A DNA stretch of 64,000 nucleotides from JAENVU01 sp038250905. Lineage in GTDB: Bacteria; Actinomycetota; Acidimicrobiia; IMCC26256; JAENVU01. Under the pieces are notes generated by a model. It saw only the letters and a list, made by a program, of their open reading frames with translations. It made no database searches and was not told the origin of the DNA. A program made the translations under genes and the position numbers. This document shows, one piece after another, positions 33,001 through 39,735 of this stretch; the first letter of the stretch is position 1; every line of letters begins with the position of its first letter. The stretch is from NCBI GenBank assembly GCA_038250905.1, contig JBBSBV010000004.1:1-64000 (forward strand). The letters are read 5' to 3'.

Positions 33001-35710
33001 GGGAGGAGTCGAGCATCGAGCGGGCGACGTCGAACCGGCCACGCAACGCTTCCAACACCGCCTGGCATCGCATCGACGTCGCCTCGACCGAGGGCGACGC
33101 GGTTGTGATCCGCAGCAGTCGTACGACGTCGAGGCAGCGTCCACCCGCCCGGGCCACCGGGCTCGGACCCCACAGTGCGGCGCTGGGAGTGGCGCCGAGG
33201 ACGGCGGTGACGCGGCGACGGTCGTCGACCCGGCGCGCCGCGCCCAGCGCCAGGTCGAGTTCCAACTCGGCGTCGCCGACGCGACCGAGGCGAGCGAGCA
33301 GCTCGGCCCGTACCTGGTGGGCCTTCGCCTCGCCGGCGCCGTCGCCGAGCTCCTCCATGATCTTGGCGGCGCCGGTCGCCGTCGCCTCGGCGCCCACGAG
33401 CCCTTCGGGATCGGTGAGGCCGACGAGCTGCGCCTCGAAGCACGACGCCCAGGCACCGAGCGTCGGGTCGTCGCCGGCCTGGGCCCGGAACTGTTCCACC
33501 ACGGGTCGAGCGCTACTGACGTCGCCGGACGCCAGCGTGCACTCGCAGGCGATGACGAACAGGTCTGCTCGCGCCGGGCCGTCCGAATCGGGGAGCAGGG
33601 CGAGCGCCCGGCGGGCGAGCGCCCCCGCGGCCGCGAGGTCGTCCTGGCCGAGGGCGCGGTCCGCCGCGGCCGCCAGCAGTTCGGCGGCGCGTCGACCGAG
33701 TCCCGTGACGTGGTCGTCGACGCTTCCGAGCTCGGTCCGGTAGCGGTATGCCTGCTCGTAGTGGAACGCGATGACGGCTTCGTGCTCACCGATGAGCCCG
33801 GCCGCGGCGGCGTCGGTCCAGACCGCGACCTTCTCGTGCAGGTCGGCTCGCGTGGTCTTGAGGAGCCGGCGGTATGCAGCATCACGGATGAGCACATGGT
33901 GGAACCGGTGGACGGGCTCGTCGCCCCAGTACGCGCCGGTCGGCTCGACCAGCTCCTTCCTGCGCATCGATTCCAGCAGCGAAGGAAGCGGTGTACGCGC
34001 GCCGGCGAGCTCACGCAGCGCGCCGAGGTTGAACTCGGAACCGATCACCGACGCGAGCTCGAGCAGGCTGCGTTCATCATCGGGGAGGCGCTCCACGCGC
34101 GCGGCGAGCAGCGACTGGATCGTGGGCGGAACCTCCACGGCCTCGGCGTCTATCGCGAGCTCCCACTGGTCGCCGCGGCGGCGGATCACCTTGTCGTCCA
34201 CGAGCATGCGGACCAACTCGCGGACGAACAGCGGGTTGCCGTCGGTGGAGGTGGGGAGCCGCTCGACGAGTCCGGCCGGGAGGCGATCGGTGCCCAGGAG
34301 TCCGGCGGCGAGCGCCTCGGTGGCGGCGGAGTCGAGCCCGTCGAGGGCGATCACGTCCTCGACCCGGCGGTTGCGCTCGGCGAGTGACGGCCGGACGTCC
34401 CGGAGCTCCGGCCGGGCGAGGCAGAGCAACAGCAGCGGCACGTCCTGGACCCACTCGGCGAGATGCTCGAGGAGATCGAGGAACAGGGGCTCGGCCCACT
34501 GGATGTCGTCGATCACCACGACCATCGGCCGGTCGCGAGCGCTGGCGCTCACCAACCGTCGCACGCCCCAGAACGTCTCCTCCACCGAGCGGGACGGCGT
34601 CACGCCGACGAGCCCGGCGAAGACGTCGAGGAGGCGTTCGCGTTCGGGTTCGTCGTCGGCCAGCAGCGTGCCGAGCCGCTCGCGAGCGGAGGCGGGGTCG
34701 GGGTCGTCCCCGAGGTCGGTGGCGTCGCGGATCAGTTGCGCGATCGGGGCGAACGTGGCGTCGCCGGCGCGGTCGCAGCGCAGCTCCACGGTGATCGCGT
34801 TCTCGTCGGCGGTGACGGCGGCGCACAGCTCGCGGGAGAGGCGGGTCTTGCCGACGCCGGGGGATCCCAGCACGGTCACGAGTCGGGCCGCGTGCGAGGT
34901 GGTCGCGGCCGTGAATGCCCGCCGCAGCGACGCCATCTCCGGCGCTCGGCCCACGAACGGTGCCGCGGTCTCGACCTCGGCCGCGCCGCCCGCGATGACC
35001 TCGAAAATGGCGACGGCCTGCGCCCGACCGGCAACGGTGACCTCGCCGAGCGACTCGTAGCCGAACTCGCCCCGGGTGAGCCGCCACGTCTCTTCGCCCA
35101 CGGTCACGTTCCCCGGACGACAGGTGTGTTCGATCCGGGCCGCGACGTTGAGCGCGTCGCCCACCAGGTCGGCATCGCCGCTCGCGATCACGACCTCGCC
35201 GGTGTTGACGCCGACGCGGAGGCCGAGGGTCTCTCCGTACTGCGTCTCCACGTGGCTGGCGAAATCCGTGAACCGGCGCTGGATGTCGATGCCGGCGCGG
35301 ACAGCACGCAGTGCATCGTCCTCGGCGATCTCGGGGATCCCGAAGGTGGCCATCATCCCGTCGCCCATGAACTTGGCCACCGTCCCGCCGTGGGCGTCGA
35401 TCGCGTCCTGGAGGAGGGAGTGGTATCGGGCCATCACGGTGCGGGCGACCTCGGCGTCAGCCCGCTCGCCGAACGACGTGGAGCCCACCAGGTCGGCGAA
35501 CAGCGCGGTGACGATCTTGCGGGTGGCGGTGGGCGCCGGTGCGCGTGCGGCGGGCGCGTTCGCGACGGGCGTACCGCACTCGTCGCAGAATTTGGCGGTC
35601 GCACGGAGCTCGGCCTGGCAGTTGGTGCAGTGGTGGGCCAGTGCGGTGCCACACCCACTACAGAACCGGGCACCCTCCCGGTTCACCTCGCCGCACTGCC
35701 CGCACTCCAC
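24089..35710 (-). CDS. giant multidomain class III adenylate/guanylate cyclase - STAND ATPase - NTF2-like array protein (~3,873 aa)
   Basis: GTG start at 35710 with GGAG 7 nt upstream, placed so translation begins at the first zinc ribbon. Residues 3-45 hold two CxxC...CxxC ribbons (C3, C6, C17, C20; C28, C31, C42, C45). A class III cyclase follows (~62-240) with metal Asp73 (LFADLVGST) and Asp117 (KFMGDGMM), Lys113, Asp185, and the transition-state pair Asn188/Arg192 (GDALNVAARI), so it looks catalytically complete and ATP-preferring. A STAND/AAA ATPase follows (Walker A GSPGVGKT at 282-289, Walker B VVVIDDIQWAE), then TPR-like helices to ~1100. The remaining ~2,760 residues are about twenty NTF2/SnoaL-like domains. 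No signal peptide; cytoplasmic. It is 37 nt downstream of a universal stress protein gene, in the same operon as a second cyclase. Role unknown; probably multivalent ligand-regulated signalling. Confidence 0.88.
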   Translation of the reverse strand: MECGQCGEVNREGARFCSGCGTALAHHCTNCQAELRATAKFCDECGTPVANAPAARAPAPTATRKIVTALFADLVGSTSFGERADAEVARTVMARYHSLLQDAIDAHGGTVAKFMGDGMMATFGIPEIAEDDALRAVRAGIDIQRRFTDFASHVETQYGETLGLRVGVNTGEVVIASGDADLVGDALNVAARIEHTCRPGNVTVGEETWRLTRGEFGYESLGEVTVAGRAQAVAIFEVIAGGAAEVETAAPFVGRAPEMASLRRAFTAATTSHAARLVTVLGSPGVGKTRLSRELCAAVTADENAITVELRCDRAGDATFAPIAQLIRDATDLGDDPDPASARERLGTLLADDEPERERLLDVFAGLVGVTPSRSVEETFWGVRRLVSASARDRPMVVVIDDIQWAEPLFLDLLEHLAEWVQDVPLLLLCLARPELRDVRPSLAERNRRVEDVIALDGLDSAATEALAAGLLGTDRLPAGLVERLPTSTDGNPLFVRELVRMLVDDKVIRRRGDQWELAIDAEAVEVPPTIQSLLAARVERLPDDERSLLELASVIGSEFNLGALRELAGARTPLPSLLESMRRKELVEPTGAYWGDEPVHRFHHVLIRDAAYRRLLKTTRADLHEKVAVWTDAAAAGLIGEHEAVIAFHYEQAYRYRTELGSVDDHVTGLGRRAAELLAAAADRALGQDDLAAAGALARRALALLPDSDGPARADLFVIACECTLASGDVSSARPVVEQFRAQAGDDPTLGAWASCFEAQLVGLTDPEGLVGAEATATGAAKIMEELGDGAGEAKAHQVRAELLARLGRVGDAELELDLALGAARRVDDRRRVTAVLGATPSAALWGPSPVARAGGRCLDVVRLLRITTASPSVEATSMRCQAVLEALRGRFDVARSMLDSSRATLEELGLRHGLLETAYLTGVVELVAGDPAAAIGPLRDAYEGLIEMGVGIDAGRAAALLAHALIAEGRVDEAEPFAASSEQLAGQDLKTAIAWRVARAEVLAARGDVAGGIALAKEAVEIAAVTDLVIDHADACVALAALHQQAGDATNSRSVRAEARRLYDLKGATVPSERLADEARVTPAPIPTPQRSPVPSVPDDTGERHARAENAAAALFDRFVGAYADGRLDDADALLAPGYHDTDRRTTVSFGAQDRAGFMAATRAAYEMSFVLSHQPLAVRGDRLFLGRGAWRSAGDDEMPMLGVVELDAEGRWVSATWFDDDALAEAIDELDERYFAGEGAALASRHRVGFRSFTAANARDWDAYRDTYTPDFVCTDRRQIGWPTLDREGLVATIREYTELAPDLILLPRKVEIRGPATLFTLDASGTTPDGGAVEWVQLTVSVVEPTGVAVIEVFDEDDFAAALARLDELGAAEPAETRTPDAVNAAVVAVVEIGAQLGRWSEIADRFAPDVTIHDRRRLVGGGRAAGRDKILTADAAIGAVGLDTPIERSVIAIRGDRIALVEGGTATVDGLESVFLTLLELDEAGRVAAIDLADEADLVDVLDELDARYYAGEGAGGIPFSDFPVVNLVNRRDWSTLLGPDFPEFTQVDHRQLGWPSVDRQGWVATMQQYVGLVPDLVMVVRKLHTRGNAALTTLEGIGTTSDGSAVAWSAHTVISANPDGVIRMESFDLDDFAAALARLDELGAEQPADPRHPRADNTVTRAMTRLVELANVRDFERAGELIAEGFIRDDRRRVVSAPTATGCDEYLASVQAIFEAGYSDITLAPVAVRGDRLALCRGVFRTGDGDESEFLQLEEVDTTGRFVHMINFDPDDLVVAIDELDARYLAGEGAPHARILRIVGSMRDARRFADLVSPDFVAVDHQRIGHGEADRDYLRASVAALDEQFTSRLEVFRTVHISGNAVLGVRDDLKVTEDGGTYTWAGVFVAAIDATDRVARLEIFDLDDFPAALARLDELGAEAPPDPRHPRAENAATRTRTRALAMFNTGRFDEAGALLSDDLERVDRRSVVSMPTTRGLEDFSDASRASLDAGFTHQSSVSIAIRGDRLELSLVTMRSADGNELVFLSVDEIDESGRVCSTISFDEDALDDAVAELDARYVTGEGAPYAPMLDTAIRTLAALQAEDWTTLTNLLTDDYTFVDHRQIANPPLDRNGYVAMQQMFAEQIRRRMLVRTLHPVEHAFLCTFDVTGTDAGGGAFEWAFHLVSTVDGEDRIAASELFDEADFPAALARLDELGVQSTDAVEAHPARLENAATRAGEHILTLVNAGRIDEIQARLAPRMINDDRRTTVSWGSNSRDELLAGIRASLDVGLTAELHDVVAVRGDRLSLGRVVWHSEAGDEIPQLTLSEFDADGRCTGLLTFDDDSLLDAIAELDARYLAGEGAKHAEVVRPSMDHVAAINRRDWDALVATMRPDIVVGDHRGLWPRTSDRDAHVARMQSLTETSPDSAVISRRFVAAGNASLATYGARGTSEHGARYEYGFHVASAVVDGRFAGFEFFAEDDFLAALARFDELAGAAPTATGPARVENATTRAVDRFFALAISRRFDDAAQLLTPDIVRVDHRTAVSDATTRGRDEYMTALRATFEVGFTGVTIDHLAVRGRRLSLMRTTFATEGGMHLPILSVCETNVAGLVAHISLHDDDALDDAVEELNDRFIAGEGAPHALILEAGRRVSAAMNSQGRHGLASLLSDNFVAVNHRQLSWPTLDRDGFVAAQQSYEDQISEQVLTRSVQLRERAALGTVESTGIDTDGGTVQWVFHLVTTFDGDQRVERMEFFDDTDYPTALARLDELGARSETPAMGNTVTRLNAAWVDARNAGRSAELEHLIAPGYTVVSHRFGGIVPASEGVEEMRALSSAGDEVGFTTQSMVPVAVRGDRLALTRLTATTADGLISERLEVTETDPQGRFARTEIFDVDALAAAVEQLDRWYAEGEGAAHAAVITVLADGYAAMNRRDLDAWATIHSPDHRSHDHSPIGFGELGTQRYAEYLRAGFEQMPDLVIVPATLEVDGRAALLSIPVRDTTEGPAFESDLVVVTRFDEDLRIVEDHFFAPEQWHQARAMFEMLSTSTTRTAPQIRNNVTDALDRYTARLAAGDVSLEGILADDSVLFDRRRGISAPTFRGRAAIEANISAILEMFDTVSMEHLAIRGDHVALIRVQWTHEGFTLPILAVYESDEDGLVVRGTTFDNEDLDLALALDELEARFIAGEGAGHEFAILRAGDVRRGASATDRAAAYQALHTPDCRVTDHRLLSWPTETVSDVVDQIRADRGISRPRTTIFATLEVLGDAVLITQDDSFVTPEGSEYLKRSLVVTHSVAGRADSLDYFDPEQHDAARARFEELGAETRTPHVDNAVVRLLARGTWLDKIGAATDPAETMADDLVIEDRRTGVSIGELHGVDAAIENIQAQDQLFGPTTFEPIAVRGKHLALFRTHAVSSSGFELVSLGIIETNEAGQQCAMTFFDEHALAAALDALDARYADISGSAPTEVEASLLEGVGLLNRRDWDGFAALLHPDFVAVDHSPLGFPTTDRDGFVNDQMRGMAELVPDFVVVLRKVLTAGRATLVVGTTFGTTAEGNEYRWDFIQVMQAAADGRGLRRDLYGAAQWGEALARFDELSGAAKSPSGPREPANRISQTFRELLDRAGGGVPAVATLIADDVIIQDRRAGVSAGTITGLEAFVANAGAHIEMFAHVRPSVLAVRGDRLALMKMEFETNGFVSTRLNLLEANGSGRLVALVVFDEDDLDAAFEELEMRHTATNASPPEIGRRMAESSAVRMEALANGDRDAVLATYAPDFVREDRRRGVNFGTSNREQTVDALLAGNDVGLGNRTFTAVEVIGDNFALGEFRMSHDDGFELVYLLAVEQDDDGRLRRAANLDLEDREEAIALLHEWAAERERPGGAPDPAAG
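24092..32385 (-). repeat. tandem coding repeat: ten ~828-bp units encoding paired NTF2-like domains
   Basis: Landmarks for the ELDARYxAGEGA motif recur near 31980, 31150, 30320, 29505, 28665, 27835, 27015, 26190 and 25360, with a divergent copy near 24530, a mean spacing of about 828 bp (276 residues). Each unit contains an A domain (DRRxxVS...AVRGDRLAL...GEGA) and a B domain (VDHRQIGWPTLDRDG...ALARLDELGA), about 138 residues each. Stretches of ~30 bp around the ALARLDELGA codons near 27440, 29110, 29950, 30770 and 31590 are nearly identical in DNA, so the array could still recombine. Confidence 0.85.
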
Positions 35711-35747
35711 TGCCGTACTCCGATCACCTGTCCATCGAACGCCTGAG

Positions 35748-36200
35748 CTACTTACTGGTGTCGGCGATGAGGACGCTGCAGTGCGCGTGGTGCGAGATCT
35801 TGTTCGGCACACTGCCGAGGACGAAGCGCTTGACCCCGGTCATGCCGCGGTTGCCGACGACGATGAGATCCGCGTGGACCTGTTCCGCCACCGAGATCAG
35901 CGCGTCGCAGGGATCGCCGGGGACCGCGTGGGTCTCGCAGTTGACTCCCTCGTCGACGATGCCACTCGATCGGGTACAGATCGTCTCGGCATTCGACTTG
36001 ATGCTCGCGTTCACTCCCTCAACGTCGATCGTCGACCCACCGCTTCCCGCGCTCATGGCCAGCGTTCCCATGTTCATGGGTTGGTACGCGTGGACGATGT
36101 GCAGGGTTCCGCCACCGGCCTTGGCGAGTTCGGCCGCCTGCTGCACGGCGCCCGCCGCCGAGTCGGAACCATCGGTACCTACCACGATCGTTGTGTACAT
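35748..36200 (-). CDS. universal stress protein (UspA family, ATP-binding type)
   Basis: 150 residues, a single Usp domain. The start TTIVVGTDGSDSAAGAVQ and the C-terminal GNRGMTGVKRFVLGS give the G-x2-G-x9-G-S nucleotide-binding motif. Some mycobacterial Usp proteins bind cAMP; here the gene lies between two class III cyclase genes (45 and 37 nt gaps) on the same strand, so a cyclic-nucleotide-binding or buffering role is attractive but inferred. Confidence 0.92.
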   Translation of the reverse strand: MYTTIVVGTDGSDSAAGAVQQAAELAKAGGGTLHIVHAYQPMNMGTLAMSAGSGGSTIDVEGVNASIKSNAETICTRSSGIVDEGVNCETHAVPGDPCDALISVAEQVHADLIVVGNRGMTGVKRFVLGSVPNKISHHAHCSVLIADTSK

Positions 36201-36245
36201 GGCCGTGATCTTGGCAGCTCTCGGCCGGAGTGACCAGACGAGCGG

Positions 36246-39200
36246 TCAGAGCGAGGCGAGCAGGTCCGGACCCTTGACGGCGATGCCGAAGGGGCCGGTC
36301 ATGCCGACATCCTGGCCGATCTCGATCGCGGTCTCGAGGTGGGGTCGGGCGCCGAGCACATCGCCGCGCTCGGCGAGCATCCGGCCGTGGAAGTAGTGCA
36401 CGCGTGCCAGGTAGGCGCGAGCGCCGGCCCGTTCGCAGAGCGCGATCGCGTCGGTGTGGTGGCGGTCGGCGTCGTCGGGCCGACCGAGTACCTCAGCCGC
36501 GATCGCGAGCCCGGTGTCGTTCCCTTCGCCGATCGTGCCGCCGGTCCAGTTGAAGATCCCGGCGAACGGGAGGAGTGCCTCGTAGAGGAACTCCACGACC
36601 GCACGCGGTGGGTTGACGTGGGGCGCCATCCGGGCGAGGCCACAGAGGTTCACGGGGTACATCGGGTCGCGACGGAGCGCGGCGCATTCGTCCGCGACCA
36701 GCCAGTCGTAGTGCGCGCGGGCTTCCTCGTATCGGTCGCATTCGTAGAAGGCGCCGGCGAGCGCGAGCCGCCAGGTCGGCAATCCCGGCTGGGCCGTCAC
36801 CAGATCCTCGATCGCCGGGATCAGTTCGTCGAGCCGCCCCTGGCTCTGGCGGATCGAATAGAAGAGGGAGCCAGTGGTCGCGCTGATGTTGGCGGGATCG
36901 AGGCCCGAATCCGCAGCTTGGGTCAGCGCGTCGATCGTGAGTCGCTCGCCTTCGGCGAGCCGACCGAAGAACAGCGCCTGTTGGGCCTCCTTCCATTGGA
37001 CGCTGACACGGACGTCGCGCCGCCGGCTGCGATCGCCGAGCCGAACGTACGTATCGAGGTGGGCATCCGCTTCGACGCGGTCGCCGGTCATCGATGCCAT
37101 GCACATCGCGAACATCTCGGTCGCCCGGAGCGCGTCGATGTTTCCGGTCGCCTCGGCGAACGTGGCGGCTTCCGCGTTCCGCCCGGCGAACTCCACGTGC
37201 CAGGGCCGGGAGCCGTCGATCATCGCCCAGCTGCGGAGGAGTACGTGACCGAGGGCGACCGGGTCGCCCGTCTCCCGTGCCACCGCGAGCGCCTCATTGG
37301 CCAGAGAGGTGCGGCGCGCGTCGTCGGCGCCGTGCTGGAGCTCAACCGCCAGTGACGACAGCAGCCGGGCCCGTTCGGATGAAGGTGCTGGACCGAGCGC
37401 GGCGAGTGCCTCCTCCATGAGGGCGACGAGCTCGGTGTCGACGTTGCCGACGCGCTGGTTCGCCCCCTCGCGCGACACGAGCACGAGTGCGGCGCGCGCC
37501 ATGCGCGGTACGTCACCCGAGGCGCGGGCAGTCGCAGCCGCGTCGAACACTGCCTGCCGCTTCCGATCGTCGCCACTGAGCAGGAGCGCGTCGGCCCACG
37601 CCAGGAGGAGGTCGCACCGCTCGGCGGCCGACGCCGCATCGACGAGTTCCATCGATCCGAGGGCACGTTCGAAGTGTGCGGCGGCCGATTCGAACGCCAG
37701 ATCGGCCAGCGCCCGTTCACCCGCTCGCCGGGCGAAGTCGGCTGCCTTGATGGCATCGCCGGCCAGTGCGCCCTCGCCGTAGTGGAACGCGAGTTCGTCG
37801 AGATGGTCGTCCAGCTTCGACGCGTACCGGGCCTCGATCACCTCGCCGATACGCCAGTGCATGCGGACTCGCCGGTTGGTCGTGAGTTCCTCGTACAGCG
37901 ACGCGCGCACGAGCGCGTGGGCAAACGCGTACCGACCGGGCGCACCGGGTGCTTCACGGATCAGGCCGAACTGGGTGGCTTCGTCGAGCGCGTCGAACAG
38001 TTCGTCGCCGGTGGGGCCGCCTGCACCTTCGATGGTGGCGAGGTCGAACGTGGGACCGATCACCGCGGCGATCGCGAGCGCGCGGTTGACGGCTTCCGAC
38101 AAACGCGAGAGTCGACGCCCGACGACCTCACGCACGCCTTCCGGGATCCCGAAGTCGGCCACCGCGCCGGAGGTGGTCCAGCGCCCGTCGTCGTCCTGGA
38201 GAATCGCGCCCGATTCGGCAAGGTGACGGAGCACCTCACCCACGAAGAACGGGTTGCCCTCGGTCTCGGTGTGGAGTGCGAGCGCGAGATCGCGGCCGCC
38301 CTCGGTGAGCTCGTGGCCGGCGACGTTGGTCATGAAGCCCGAGATTTCGTCCTGGTCGAGACCCTGGAGGTCGAGCCGGTCGACACCGGGCTGGCGCCGC
38401 AGCTCGCCGAGCACGTCCGAGAGCGGGTGGCTGCGGTCGAGGTCGGTGTCGCGGTAGGTGCAGAGGAACAGGACGCGCATCGGGGTCGCCGAACGCAGCA
38501 GGTGACGCAGGAGGACGAGCGACGGCTTGTCGGCCCAGTGCAGGTCGTCGAGCACGAGCACGACGGGTGCGGCCGCCGAGATCTCCGACAGCAGGTCGGC
38601 CACCGCGTCGAAGAGGCGGAAGCGCTCGGTCTCGGCGTCGGCCACCATCGGCTCGGCGAGTCCGGGCACGCGACTCGTGATGTCGGGCACGATGCGCACG
38701 AGCTCACCGCCGAGCGCGCCCACCTCCGCACGAACCTGGTCGGGTGGGGTGACCGACACGTAGTGACGCAACGCTTCGGCGAATGGACCGTAGGGCGCGC
38801 CGAGATCCTCGTCGCAGCGGCCCCAGAGCACGACCGATCCGCGATCGTGCGCGGCCCGGACCGCCTCGGTCACGAGTCGGGTCTTGCCGATACCGGGCTC
38901 GCCGGAGACGAGCACCGCGCGGCGCGCACCCTCGGCGGTTTCCTTCCATGCCGTGGTCAGGGTCTCGAGCTGGTCCATACGGCCCGAGAACGGGAACGCG
39001 GGGTTGGTGTCGACGAAGGCCGGGAGGGGTGTCGCGGTGATCTGGTCGGTGATCTGCCAGACCACTTCGCACGCCGGGAGCGGGTCGGGCAGACCCTTCA
39101 GCTCCAGCCCGCCGAGCGACCGGAGTTCCAGCTCGGTACGCGAACCAGCGAGGGCGCGCACGAGATCGCTCGCGAGGATCTGGCCACCGACCGCGGCCGC

Positions 39201-39569
39201 ACACAGCCGCGCCGCCTCGACCACCGGGGTGCCGAACCAGTCGCCGTCCTCGAAGCTGGCGTCACCGGCGCTGACACCGACGCGCATGGCGATCGCTTCC
39301 CCGTCGGCGAGCCGGCGGTTGTGGCGTTCCACGGCCCGTTGCATGGTCGCGGCGCCGTTGAGTGCGTCCGCCGCACCGGTGTACGACACCATGAGTGCGT
39401 CACCGATGGTCTTCACCTCGGTGCCGCCGGTCGCGGCCACGGCTTCCCGCAGCGACGCGAAGTGATCGCGCCGCATCTCGTCGGCGGCGGGATCGCCGAC
39501 CGTCGACGCGTGCGCGGTCGAGCCCACGAGGTCGGTGAACAAGATGGTGATCAGCCCGGATGCGGCCAC
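36246..39569 (-). CDS. class III cyclase-homology domain fused to STAND ATPase and TPR-like repeats
   Basis: 1,107 residues; GTG start with AGGAAGGG upstream. The cyclase domain (~5-170) has Asp13 (LFTDLVGST), Lys53 and Asp57 (VKTIGDALM), but the GTPVVEAAR segment (113-121) replaces the usual Asp and Asn of GDxxNxAAR with Thr114 and Val117, keeping Arg121. It may therefore be weakly active, inactive or regulatory. Next come a STAND-type ATPase with Walker A GEPGIGKT and VLVLDDLHWAD, and a long helical TPR-like region to the C-terminus. This head architecture is common in actinobacterial cyclase-ATPase regulators, but there is no C-terminal DNA-binding domain. It heads the operon that continues with the Usp and the giant cyclase. 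Confidence 0.88.
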   Translation of the reverse strand: MAASGLITILFTDLVGSTAHASTVGDPAADEMRRDHFASLREAVAATGGTEVKTIGDALMVSYTGAADALNGAATMQRAVERHNRRLADGEAIAMRVGVSAGDASFEDGDWFGTPVVEAARLCAAAVGGQILASDLVRALAGSRTELELRSLGGLELKGLPDPLPACEVVWQITDQITATPLPAFVDTNPAFPFSGRMDQLETLTTAWKETAEGARRAVLVSGEPGIGKTRLVTEAVRAAHDRGSVVLWGRCDEDLGAPYGPFAEALRHYVSVTPPDQVRAEVGALGGELVRIVPDITSRVPGLAEPMVADAETERFRLFDAVADLLSEISAAAPVVLVLDDLHWADKPSLVLLRHLLRSATPMRVLFLCTYRDTDLDRSHPLSDVLGELRRQPGVDRLDLQGLDQDEISGFMTNVAGHELTEGGRDLALALHTETEGNPFFVGEVLRHLAESGAILQDDDGRWTTSGAVADFGIPEGVREVVGRRLSRLSEAVNRALAIAAVIGPTFDLATIEGAGGPTGDELFDALDEATQFGLIREAPGAPGRYAFAHALVRASLYEELTTNRRVRMHWRIGEVIEARYASKLDDHLDELAFHYGEGALAGDAIKAADFARRAGERALADLAFESAAAHFERALGSMELVDAASAAERCDLLLAWADALLLSGDDRKRQAVFDAAATARASGDVPRMARAALVLVSREGANQRVGNVDTELVALMEEALAALGPAPSSERARLLSSLAVELQHGADDARRTSLANEALAVARETGDPVALGHVLLRSWAMIDGSRPWHVEFAGRNAEAATFAEATGNIDALRATEMFAMCMASMTGDRVEADAHLDTYVRLGDRSRRRDVRVSVQWKEAQQALFFGRLAEGERLTIDALTQAADSGLDPANISATTGSLFYSIRQSQGRLDELIPAIEDLVTAQPGLPTWRLALAGAFYECDRYEEARAHYDWLVADECAALRRDPMYPVNLCGLARMAPHVNPPRAVVEFLYEALLPFAGIFNWTGGTIGEGNDTGLAIAAEVLGRPDDADRHHTDAIALCERAGARAYLARVHYFHGRMLAERGDVLGARPHLETAIEIGQDVGMTGPFGIAVKGPDLLASL

Positions 39570-39735
39570 GATGCCCTTCCTGCCCGCGAAAGTGCGGAGC
39601 GTACCCGGGGGAACACGATCCGTGGGCCGGCGGTTGGGTACGTGGCGCGGTCGAACACCGCCCCGCCGGTGGAACCCGGAACCGGAACGTGTGCATGAGA
39701 GAGTGGCCGACCCGAACGCGAGGAGACGGAAGAGC

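Noticed and set aside
30125..34387. 1,420-codon open frame on the plus strand, antisense to the giant cyclase gene
   Set aside because: Long antisense frames are expected opposite GC-rich coding sequence with strong third-position bias. The translation has no recognisable domains and mirrors the repeat structure of the minus-strand gene.
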